NCBI GenBank assembly: GCA_028564705.1
Contig: JAPXFQ010000176.1
Span: 62,001-126,000, forward strand
DNA length: 64,000 nt
DNA from: Apricaphanius iberus
Taxonomy: Eukaryota > Chordata > Actinopteri > Cyprinodontiformes > Aphaniidae
Direction: 5' to 3'
Part shown: in pieces, positions 1-9,429 of the stretch
Position numbering within the stretch: the first letter of the stretch is position 1
How the letters are laid out: each line of letters begins with the position of its first letter
Notes under the pieces: generated by a model
Database searches by the model: none
What the model was told of the DNA's origin: nothing
The model's input: only the letters and a program-made list of their open reading frames with translations
Position numbers and translations under genes: made by a program

Positions 1-100
1 AAAATTGAGTTTTTCCTTTCCACTGTTGCTTCATGCTTGCTCAGTGTGAGGGATTGCTGAGAATTACCATGGATTTATTGTAACCGACTCCTATCAGTAA
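1..100 (+). mobile_element. L2-type LINE 3' UTR fragment, cut by the window edge
   Basis: The stretch 'gtttttcctttccactgttg' and 'cttgctcagtgtgagggatt' matches the 3' untranslated part of the L2-type element that is seen complete at 38170-38445. It is partial because the window starts inside it. Confidence 0.65.
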
Positions 101-1244
101 CAATTTGTTTCAAACAAATGTTGCTTTCAGTTGGATGTTGCAACCAGTTTTTCAGTTTCTGGAAAACAACAAGAAAAATTACTGCTAAAACAAATCCATA
201 CCAGAAAGTTATCTGTGTGAGTATACAACTGTATTTTATGCCATAAATAAGGGTAAGGTTGTAAAAAACACAATGTTTTTTTTAAATCTGTCAGTCTCCT
301 ATAAGAGGTAATAGCGGGTAATGGCTAGCGCCTTTACTAAAACATATTCCTCACCAATGTCAGTTAGTATGTGTCTTTAAAAACGAGGGCTAAAGATTTA
401 TTATACAGCACCAGCCAATGAGCATGTATGTCCCACACATTGACCCTGATTGGCTAATGATTTCATTCAGTTGATAAAAATGCCTGAAAACTAAAATCTA
501 CTATACAATCTTTTTTTACAACTTAATGTTTTATATTGCAAAATAAATTTTTGAAGAAAAATTAAAAATAGTTCATAATAATGAGCTTACACTTTTATAT
601 GAATTTAGTTTCTTCAAAGTTTCATTGTCGCAAAATATATATGTCTAATATTTATGCATGTTGACCTTTATTCATTTAATTTAGAGCACTTTAGTGTTCC
701 ATACTGCAGCAGTATCAGATGACTGAACAAATATATGGATTACATGAAAAGGAGATTTCTGCAGCCGTAGACTCACCACACAGGCAATGCTAAACATCTA
801 GAAGAGGACTATTAGACTTTATAACCATCAGTGCTCCCCAAAATACTCAATATTTGGTCAATGACCTGCATTTGAACAGCACTTTTTCAGTCAGGAGACC
901 AATTATGAATACACTTTTACTGTTTTAGCACGTCTGTTATCACAGATTTGGTAAATTCTTGTTTTATTGCACAATACACCTAAAATTATTTGTAAACTTA
1001 TTATTTCCACATTTATTACAAGATATTAAGCGTTAAAAACTGCAAACAACTTGCATAAGTATTTACAGCCTTTGTAATAAACATCAGAGTTCAGCACATC
1101 TGAACCCCATTTTTTACTCATCATCCTTGATATGTTTCTGGTGCTTCTGGTAATTAGAGTCCATATTTATTAAATACAGTTGATTGGACATGATTTGGAA
1201 AGCTACATATCTGTCTATATAAGATTCTACAGTTGACAGTACAA
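101..1244. other. Non-coding AT-rich stretch
   Basis: I see no coding region, RNA gene or recognisable repeat boundary here. Stops are dense in all frames. Confidence 0.5.
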
Positions 1245-1249
1245 GTCAG

Positions 1250-1547
1250 TGTCAGGTTTTGTTGGTTGAATGAGGACCCAGATGCGGAGCGGCGTTTGTG
1301 GCTCTTACAGCCCATGTTTATCAATAGTCCAAGCAAAACGAGAAGCACAGAGAAGGCGACAACGAGAACTAGGGGAGATAACGACAACAACAACCCGACC
1401 AGGACAGACTGACACAGAAGGGCATATATACTGTGGGGTGGGTAATCAGGAAACGAAGAACACCTGGGAGCAGAGAGGGAAAACACAGGGAGGCCTAATG
1501 GGACACAGGTGAAACCAACTAGGGCTAGACAGGGACTGATCATGACA
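1250..1547. mobile_element. Probable solo LTR, 298 bp, with GTCAG target duplication
   Basis: The segment begins TGTCAGGTTTTG and ends GATCATGACA, so it has the TG...CA ends of an LTR and a short inverted terminal TGTCA/TGACA. It is flanked on both sides by the same five bases, GTCAG (1245-1249 and 1548-1552), the target duplication length of Ty3/Gypsy-type elements. A TATA-like CATATATA lies at about 1424-1431. No internal gag or pol is present, which fits a solo LTR left by recombination. A non-autonomous DNA element with short inverted ends is the main alternative. The open frames across it show no protein similarity I recognise. Confidence 0.6.
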
Positions 1548-1552
1548 GTCAG

Positions 1553-2394
1553 AGAGAGATGGCCCAAGACATAATCAAACTATGCCTCTGCTTATGCCTT
1601 GCAACCATCAGGAGGCTGTGCTCATGTTGCTCAAGAGCAACAAAAGTAAAAGCAAAAAGATTGTTTTATTTTTTGTGTGTGCACCCCCATGAAACTCACT
1701 TTGGTAATCAAACATTACCTTATTCAATATGTCCTCTAAAAGTATCTGGTCCCTGAAAGACTAGCGTAGCCATGATACATGAACATGATAGCCATGATCA
1801 TGAAGCTTAAACAGTATCACAAGGTCCAAATGTGTAGAAAAGATCTGTTATTCTGACATGACATACATGAGTCGTTCATTGGATGCAAATATTTCTATTC
1901 CATCATGTTTTTTCATCTGTGATGAGAAATGTAATTACGAAGAGATACTTTCAATAACATTTATGTCAATATACACGTTCATCCAGGTGCAATTTTCTAC
2001 TCTACATCCCTAGAATCAGAGCCAATGCAGCATTCACTTTTTATGTTCCTCCAATGTAAAAAAACAAACATCCTTCCTTACATTCCTCCCTTTTGAATTC
2101 GAGGGCTCAGCCTTCAGTCGTAAAAAAATAGTAGACTACCACTCTGTTTTCCGACATTATGAAAATCCTATGTGTTAGACCTATTTTAACACAGACTGCT
2201 ACTGGATTTCTTGCCTGCCATAGTGAAAAAAGAGCAGAACCCTATTGCAGCACTTCATGCCTCCTTGTAATATAAAAAATCAGAAAATTCTGTGTTGCAA
2301 TTTACCTTTCCACTCAACTTTCTACAAGTATGCTGTAATATGAGTTTTGATGGACATTAAGAAAGACTATACGAAATGTCTTCCCTAAATTTAA
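1553..2394. other. Non-coding stretch
   Basis: Nothing gene-like or repeat-like was recognised in this interval. Confidence 0.45.
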
Positions 2395-2665
2395 TTTGAT
2401 TCAGTTTATTTATATAGCACCAATCATCAAGGCACTTTACAAAGTAATTTCAATACAATTATACAAAAATTCCAATCAATTAAAAATGTTTTCTGTTATA
2501 GGAATCCCTGCAGATTGCATCCAGTCATTGACATGAGATTGAGCCCTGAGGCTTTGATACAGACTTTAAAACCACAACAATCCTCTCAGCAATCCCTCAT
2601 GCTGAGAAAGCATCATTTAACAGGACGAAACCTCTAGCAGAACCAGAACCTGGCTCATTACAAGC
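2395..2665 (-). mobile_element. L2-type LINE 3' UTR fragment, inverted
   Basis: Read on the minus strand it carries the L2 tail: the 'tatataaataaactgaat' end, 'aagtgccttgatgatt', the ACATGAGATTGAGCC-like block and 'gctgagaggattgttg'. It is the same family as 38170-38445 in the opposite orientation and holds no coding part. Confidence 0.65.
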
Positions 2666-2744
2666 TTGGCCTTTTAAGAAGTTTGTTGATTTAAAATATT
2701 TTGAGAAAAAAAAATAGTTCCCATTATTATGTTCCTTATTTTGT

Positions 2745-2749
2745 AAAAA

Positions 2750-2786
<37 letters not shown>
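2745..2786. repeat. A-run followed by (TA)n microsatellite
   Basis: Fourteen A residues run directly into about fourteen TA dinucleotides, ending in TAG. Confidence 0.9.
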
Positions 2787-2789
<3 letters not shown>

Positions 2790-4401
2790 AGTTCTTAAAA
2801 AGTTAGTTTTGGTGTCCTTAATGTAACACGACATGGTGATGAATTTAAATGAATTTGTTGTTTGACTGAGAGTTGAGGTAATATTTGACTTGATCAGAAG
2901 ATTCAAGAACGAAATGTTACATGTCTAGTTTATTTCATGAAAAGCAAAATGAATTAGCAGAGTTTAATCTTATCCCTCTAAATGATTAGCATACAGTGGG
3001 GATCAAAAGTTTTCTGTTATTTTGAAAGTGTAACTGATGAAAATAAAATCTAACTTTCCTGGGGTACGTATGATTGTCTCTGTAAGTCTCTGTCTACTTG
3101 TCAGGTCGGGTGTTTGGCTGCCCTCTGGCCTGGTGCATCCTTTTCCCCTCCGTCACTTCCTGTCGGTGACTGATGCCCCTGCCCGCTGCTCAATAGTGGT
3201 TCTCGATGCCTGGGGCTGGGGGCCCGGATGCGACCCGACTCGGTGCTCGTGCATGCCTGGGTGGGCTGGTGTGGCGGGCGGCCGCTGTTTCAGGCCGATG
3301 TCCTCCTTGGATTGACTGGGGCACCTCTTATGGGGGTGCCGGGGTTGCAAGGTAGGTTGGTGCCGTTCGGTGGGTCGGTGGGGACCGTCCGTGGCGATTG
3401 GGCCTCCTGCCGGTTCTGTAGGTTCAGTGGTCTGGTCGGTTCATTTGGTCGGCTGTCCGGCATTGGCTGGGCCCCCGGTCTCAGTGCTCTGCGTGGGGCA
3501 GGATCTGGACCTGGGGGCTAGTAGATCTGGGTGTCCTGGTGCTGGCAGGGCGCAGCCTGCGGAGGTCGTACATCCGCTGCGGCTTTTACTGTGCATCCCT
3601 GGCGGATGTGGGGGGGTCTGGGTTGTTGGCGGTGGGGTTTGGTCTGGGGTGGCGGTGGCGTCCGTTGGCCGGCTGCGGGTCCCTCCTGCCTTGCGCCGGC
3701 GGGGAACCCCTGTCGGCTGATTCCTGGTCGGGGCCCTGCTGGGGGGTGGGGTGCCCCTGGTCCCCGTGGCCTCGGGGTCCTGTTTGGGGCCCGCCAGGGC
3801 GTAGCCGGTCTCCGGCGGAGCCCGTGGGCTCGTCCCTGCGATCTCCCGGGCCCCAGCATTGCGGCTGGTGGGTGTTCCCCTGGGGCTTCCATCTGTTCCT
3901 CTCTTGGTGGGTAATCGGACCTGCGCTGGTCCGCCTGTGGCTCCTACGCTCAGTGGGGCTCTGGACGCGTGCGTCTCCTGCCTCCTTCATATCTGCGTCG
4001 TTTCCTGTAGGACGGATTGACAGTTCCTCACACCAGCTATCAATCACTTGCATGGGGAAACCTTATTAACACCTGCCTGCTCGCACACACACATAGGTGT
4101 GGGGACATTGGTGGGGACGGACATATCTTGAGCTGAGGTTATCGTCATTAGTTAGCTTTTACCAGGAGCTTACCAGAAACATTAGTATTGTGTTCAAAAA
4201 TCCATGCTTGTGTGTAGTGAATGTGTAATTCTTAGTTTTTATTACTTGATCTGAACTATTGGTGTGGTTCTGTTCAGTTCGTTGTTTTGTTTGTTTTGTT
4301 TTACCGCTTCTCAGCTAGTGATGGGAAGACCGACTCTTTTTACCGACTCGGATCATTTACTCTCGAACATTAAATTGAACGAATCTTGAACGAATCATTT
4401 A

Positions 4402-5008
4402 GGGCGCTTTCACATGGTACGGGAGTCCGTACTCGGGTACGGTATTTGGTCAAAATCCACTTATTTCGTACCATGTGAACACAGACTGTACCGTGCCAGA
4501 ATACGGCCAGAGAGACCTGCCTTGGAGGTAGTATCCGAGTCCAGGTACGAGCGGCCACGTACCATGTGAACACAACCCGTACTCTGGCCGTACTCAAGAC
4601 AATAGACGCGCTCCATGCGGAAATGACGACACCGCCGGCCGAAATTACAGAATCACCTCGCGACCATACAAATACCAAAACAACGCGATTCAAGCATTCC
4701 ACAGCAACACAGCAGGTTACAAAACGGCGGGTTTACTACAACACTCACCCTGTAAATGGCTTCAGGTAGCAGCTGACCAGTAGACCAGTTTGTTTACATT
4801 CTAGGCTGTTGCTCGTTTTATGACGTCGGTACTTCTCACTCCCTTGTTTGTTTGGAGAACTAAGACTTATTTGTATACCGCCACCTGCTGTTTATTTGTA
4901 GTAAAAGACTGGATCGCAATACGGGCAGAGATCCGTGACATGTGAACAGAAAAAAATTAGCATTTTCTCTGGCCGTTTTCTGGTACGGCCACACATGTGA
5001 AAACGGCC
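4402..5008. mobile_element. PIF/Harbinger-type MITE, 607 bp, nested in the hAT element
   Basis: Inverted ends GGGCGCTTTCACATG and (other strand) GGCCGTTTTCACATG are flanked by TTA on each side (4399-4401, 5009-5011), the 3-bp duplication typical of PIF/Harbinger. The interior repeats 'taccatgtgaacac' and has no transposase similarity, so it is non-autonomous. Confidence 0.8.
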
Positions 5009-5692
5009 TTAGTTAATTTTAACAGAAGGTGGTGCTGTTGCCCTCTTGTGGGCGTCGTAGTAAACAAGGCAGCGGTTCTCTAACGAATCATAATTCACAA
5101 CCCCAAGTGACCCATTTATCGACTCATTCTTGTTAATCTTAGCAACTAATTTCATTAGTAGAAATATTTATAGTTTATAATTAAATTTGTGGGGGGGGGA
5201 AACACCCAGTAAAAAAACATTTCTGCTCTGGACTAGAAGAAAAACCCTGAGTACAAAACTCACATCACGAGAATAGCTCATTAGTTTACAGTAGTATAGC
5301 TCTGCTAACATGCTAACAGCACATTGGGTTACTCACCCCTTCCTTTCCGAGAGCTAACCGAAGCTAGCTTGCAATGTCTGGTGCTGAATCGCTAGCGTGA
5401 ACAAATAGCTCACTCCCGGCTCACAGCTCAAACGAGCTGAACGACTCATTCACCCCTCCTCCTTCCCGGCTCACAGCTCAATTCTCCACTACAATACAGA
5501 AGGCAACATGTTTTGTTTCACCTGACAATAAAAAACAAAATGCCACAAGCAATTCGAAAACCTAGGAAAGCATATACACACCACAATAAAGTTATTTGTG
5601 TCCACGCTGCCATCATTGTTTAACAACGCGACAGTGACTAGGTAGGTGTCACGTGACAAATGAACGAATCTACTACTCCACACACAGTACAC

Positions 5693-5893
5693 CCTGAGCT
5701 GTGAACGATGAACGAGGAGATCCGTTCAGTCCGAACTGTCGGTCACATTACAGCTCTACAGCCTGAGCTGTGAACGATGAACGAGGAGATCCGTTCAGTC
5801 CGAACTGTCGGTCACATTACAGCTCTACAGCCTGAGCTGTGAACGATGAACGAGAAGATCCGTTCAGTCCGAACTGTTGGTCACATTACAGCT
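5693..5893. repeat. 69-bp tandem repeat, about 2.9 copies
   Basis: Units start at 5693, 5762 and 5831 with 'cctgagctgtgaacgatgaa' and are nearly identical, differing by a few substitutions in the last unit. The array lies inside the hAT element. Confidence 0.9.
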
Positions 5894-6013
5894 GGGTAGA
5901 GGAAGAGTGTGTGTAAACTAATTTTGACAATTAGTGATACAATTAAAACAAAAAGGAATAATTAATAAGTTCCCTATGTTTACATGGTGCGTTTATTGTG
6001 TACAAAATTTTAC

Positions 6014-6049
6014 ATTATTATTATTATTATTATTATTACTACTATTATT
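6014..6049. repeat. (TTA)n microsatellite
   Basis: About eleven imperfect ATT/ACT triplets in a row. Confidence 0.85.
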
Positions 6050-6965
6050 AATTATGTTTGTTGTTATTATCATCATTATATATTTATTATTTAATCAATA
6101 TGCTGATATAATTTTCGAAAGTATTTATTTACTAACACACTTTAAGTTATACACACAATAACACATCTACAAGAATTAAAGTCCACTAAATAATTATGAT
6201 TTAATGAATAAATAATATATATCGGGTGTCGAATGACAAATAAAGGAACATTAGATATCAGACATCATTCATTTCCTTGTTCATCTCTCAGTCCGCTCCA
6301 AAGCCCGTAGCAAGCTGAGCCACAGTTTTCACGTGACGAATGAGTAAGAATGATCCGTCACGATCCGTATATGAACGAATCGTGAGCGAACTGTAGTACT
6401 TGCTGCTCGCCACACACAGCCTGAGCGGTCTGGCTGTCACATGACAAAAGAACTGGGACCTGAAAACGGACGCAGCAGCTGAGTGAGTCATGAACGAATC
6501 ATTTCTGTTTCCTGTCTTGCTGCTGACTGAGCTCATGCAGCTGCTGACATGTGGCAAGAGAAGGTACTGCATGACAATGAACGAATCGCTCACTGAGAGG
6601 ACTCGTTACTCTCGGGTCGTATAAAAGATTAGTTCATTTTTAACGAATCGTTCACGAGCGACACATCACTATTCTCTGCCATCCGGCAGAGGACTGGGAT
6701 GTTTTCTTGTGTTCTTTGTTTGCCTCCCTGTCTTGTGTCGTCAGTTCGCGCCTCTGCTGGTGCAGTTTCTTTTCTTCACCTTCTTCCTTTCTTCCTTCTT
6801 GTCTCGGTTTCGTGTCCATGACTTCAGGAAATTGAACCCTCAGTAATCACTAATAAAGATTTTTTAATACATATACATCAAGTATTGGGAAAGTAAATCT
6901 GTTGGGCTTGTACTTGGTACTCAGACACCAATTCCGAGTGGCAAACTGCTAGACAGGACACGTTA

Positions 6966-8892
6966 AAAAAATAATAATAAAATAAATAAATAAATAAGCT
7001 AAGCAACGAGGCAAGAGAAATGTTACCATAGCAATGTGTAGGCACACTCGATCTCTGTTACAGAGTAACGTGAGGTTACAGACTTAAGTACATTCTTTAT
7101 GTTTTGTTAGAAATCAAATTAATGTAAGCATGAGCTCTGTTAATGTTGAAACATGCAGATGCCCAGATCACACAGCATCCAGATTTTACCCTGTTATGTT
7201 GGAAGCGGTTAAGATAATGGATGGATGGATGTTGGAGAAGCTAAAATCTACTACAGAAAGATAAACTTTTGTACAAACCAACTACTTCTTCCAACTTCAT
7301 CTTTAAAAGTATAGACCTTTTACTTTGTTTGAATTCCTATTTCATGAATTATAAAGATACTGCTAAAGGCAGAACTCTTTCAGAAATGTTGATTTTTGCT
7401 AATTAAACTTTTTGTCTTGTTTTAGGGGCTAAAGGGAAGACTGCCTCTTCTGGAAAAAATACATCCTCACTGGGGCAAAGAATTTGCTAACTGTAGCTTG
7501 GAGGTAGAATAAATCCTGGTACTCACGTTGTGCTTAAAATATAGTATTAACAACCTTCAAACACCACAGAACCTTTGATCTCAGTATACTGTAGTTCCTC
7601 TAGTGGTCTGTTGTAAAAAATAGTCTTGCTTTTACAGACTTACACAGTTGTCTGTTTCCCCTCTTTGCTTGTTTTTTGTCCATGTTTTTAGTAAAATTAC
7701 TTAGAAGACCTGAATAAAAAAATCATTCCATGCACATGTGTGCTACATATATAATATTTAACTACTCAAGTTCATGTACACTTCTTTAAAAGTTTTGTTT
7801 TTTTGTAGTCTGCGTTTCTTGATTTCTGTTTCAGACATGAAACGGTAGGAGGCTGATAATAGAGGATAGAGACGGAATGGATAAACAACTCTCTTTATTC
7901 GTGTCATATTTGTTGTTTAGTTTTATATTTGATATGAATAAACTAACTGAAACAACTAGTGATTCTCATTCTTATTTTCACAGTTTAATTACAATTGGTT
8001 TTAACATGACCATAAAGATAACTCTGAACAATTTAAAAATGTCAAATGAATGTAAATAAAAACAGTAAAACAATAGGTAAAGGACATAAAATAATTAGAG
8101 AAGGAAAACTTGTGTGGCGTATTTGATATTCATACAGGATGAACCTGAATAAACATTTGCTGGGCCATTCTTTAAACTTTAATAGAATAAACAGAAAGTA
8201 TCTGGTAGATGTGCTGGATCTACTAAAGAAAAATCTGATTTGGATGAGGAGCTGCGACGTAGAAGTGGGATATCATACAGGCAGGTCTGCAGAGAGTGCT
8301 CTGGGTAGCTTCATTATAGTGTCCACTGCATCGTCCATCAACAAATTTTGGAACTTCTTAATCCAAAATTGTCATATCGCTAAAATAGGACAGTTGGTCC
8401 CACCAGAGAACACTGCTGACTGCCTCCAAACCACCTCTTCCTCATCTTCTGCTATTCTTCAAGCTCATCCTAAAGGACCACAGCATCATCAGTGCTGAAG
8501 CAGATTCGGAGAAGCCTGCATGCTGAGATGACCTGTATTGTTGTAAATGGAAAATTGTTAGATTTTGCCACTTTTTTTTTTTTTTTTTAAATAAAAAAAA
8601 TCCAAGAGATATATTCAGATTACCATTTTAAAAGCAGTTATCAAGTTATCAAGCTCAAAACTGATACTACAGTGAACAAAAGTCGGTTATACTTTCTGGA
8701 CATGCTTATAGTTATGTATATGAGTGAAGGATTAACTACATTTCAGGTGGCTTGAGTAGGCTACAGCACCTGCTAGATTAATTTGCACCCTTCGGAACTG
8801 ATATGTTAGCAAGCCTAAAATAACTTTATTATAGTGTATTAGCACTTCCAAAAGTATACAACAAAATACATAAGGAAACACGCTTAACTTAC
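6966..8892. other. Non-coding stretch with minor repeat remnants
   Basis: It contains a short (AAAT)n tract at about 6970-7000. An RTE-type LINE tail is recognisable at 7195-7232 from 'agcggttaagataatggatg' and its GGAT repeats. A T/A-run lies at 8570-8600. No clear gene is visible; a weak exon-like segment at 7426-7503 is listed separately. Confidence 0.5.
7426..7503 (+). other. Weak candidate exon, unidentified
   Basis: A pyrimidine-rich tract ending TTTTAG precedes 26 open codons (starting GLKGRLPLLEKIHPHWGKEF) followed by GGTAGAA, a possible donor. I do not recognise the peptide and found no partner exons, so this may be chance. Confidence 0.2.
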
Positions 8893-8966
8893 CGTCATTC
8901 CAGGGGTTGGGGCCGAGGGAGAAATCTCTGAAGAGCTGCCGTGAGTGATTTGTCCTGCCTGGAGAC
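8893..8966 (-). pseudogene. Distal part of a split host exon with splice donor
   Basis: Read on the minus strand this encodes ...PGRTNHSRQLFRDFSLGPNP and continues to a WND codon run ending GACG|GTAAGT, a strong donor at 8891-8892. It joins in frame, across one copy of the target duplication, to 18536-18561, which supplies ATG GCC GCG GCA. Together they make a 31-residue exon start with a partial codon. The 9.6-kb transposon sits between them. I do not recognise the protein and could not find its downstream exons at lower coordinates. It may be a real gene's first exon disrupted in this haplotype, or a fossil. Confidence 0.45.
8961..8966. repeat. Left 6-bp target duplication GGAGAC
   Basis: Identical to 18536-18541 and directly abutting the transposon end TATGGAGG. 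Confidence 0.9.
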
Positions 8967-9322
8967 TATGGAGGACCAAAAATGACTTAAGTATAAATAA
9001 ATAAATAAATAAATAAATGCAAGTTATATATATAAATACATTCATTTTGAACAATAAAAATTAAATATTTACATTGATTTGTAAATAAATGCAAGTTATA
9101 TATATAAATACATTCATTTTGAACAATAAAAATTAAATATTTACATTGATTTGTTAATTATTACTCTGAAATTAAATAATTTATTTAATTTATCTATATC
9201 TACATTTCTTCATTTATTTATTTATATATTTCTACATTTCTTCATTTATTTATTTATGTATTTCTGTGTCGCCGTATGCTAATTAGGCGGGCGGTACTGA
9301 ACTCAATCTAGAGCAGGATTGG
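8967..9322 (+). repeat. Left terminal inverted repeat of the IS3EU-like element
   Basis: It matches the reverse complement of 18111-18535 from TATGGAGG to GAGCAGGATTGG. It includes an (AAAT)n tract at about 8998-9018 and a 72-bp direct duplication (GCAAGTT at 9019 and again at 9091) absent from the right arm. The inner 50 bp (GTGTCGCCGTATGCTAATTA onward) is the best conserved part. Confidence 0.9.
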
Positions 9323-9429
9323 TTAGGATGGCGTGATCTCTGGCCTCGATCATTACTGCCTTACATTACGGTACTCTGCTCTGTTAGCTAGCTAGAGATC
9401 CTCACCATTCACTTTTGTGTTGTATTCAG

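Larger units (their letters stand above)
4316..6671. mobile_element. Non-autonomous hAT element, 2,356 bp, inside the LINE tail
   Basis: It begins TAGTGATGGGAAG and ends ...ACACATCACTA, giving short inverted ends TAGTGATG. It is flanked by TTCTCAGC (4308-4315) and TTCTCTGC (6672-6679), an 8-bp target duplication with one mismatch. The empty site is confirmed by the second LINE copy, which reads straight through this point (minus strand near 56140). The interior is full of 'gaacgaatc'-type repeats on both strands but has no transposase. It carries a nested Harbinger-type MITE and a 69-bp tandem repeat. Confidence 0.8.
3056..6965 (+). mobile_element. 5'-truncated Tx1/L1-type LINE tail (copy A), interrupted
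   Basis: 3056-4315 plus 6680-6965 together match the minus strand of 57390-55797, which is the tail of the longer LINE copy at 55797-60840. The shared sequence is strikingly GC-rich (3070-4070), then becomes ordinary, and ends 'gacaggacacgtt' followed by an A-rich tail (AAAAAAATAATAATAAAATAAA). Loss of the 5' part and an A-rich 3' end are what target-primed reverse transcription leaves. The copy was later broken at 4316-6671 by a hAT element. Long sense frames (for example 3539-4069) are shared with copy B, but they may only reflect the lack of stops in GC-rich DNA. I could not fix a target duplication. Confidence 0.75.

Noticed and set aside
1154..1567. 137-codon minus-strand frame with hydrophobic runs, membrane-protein-like
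   Set aside because: It lies mostly within the 298-bp LTR-like element, starts from no convincing ATG context and extends into flanking DNA; the hydrophobic look is compositional.
8139..8498. 119-codon plus-strand frame near the IS3EU-like element
   Set aside because: No recognisable similarity, no partner exons and no promoter or poly-A context; a short alternative frame (KEKSDLDEELRRRSG) looked coding but could not be extended.
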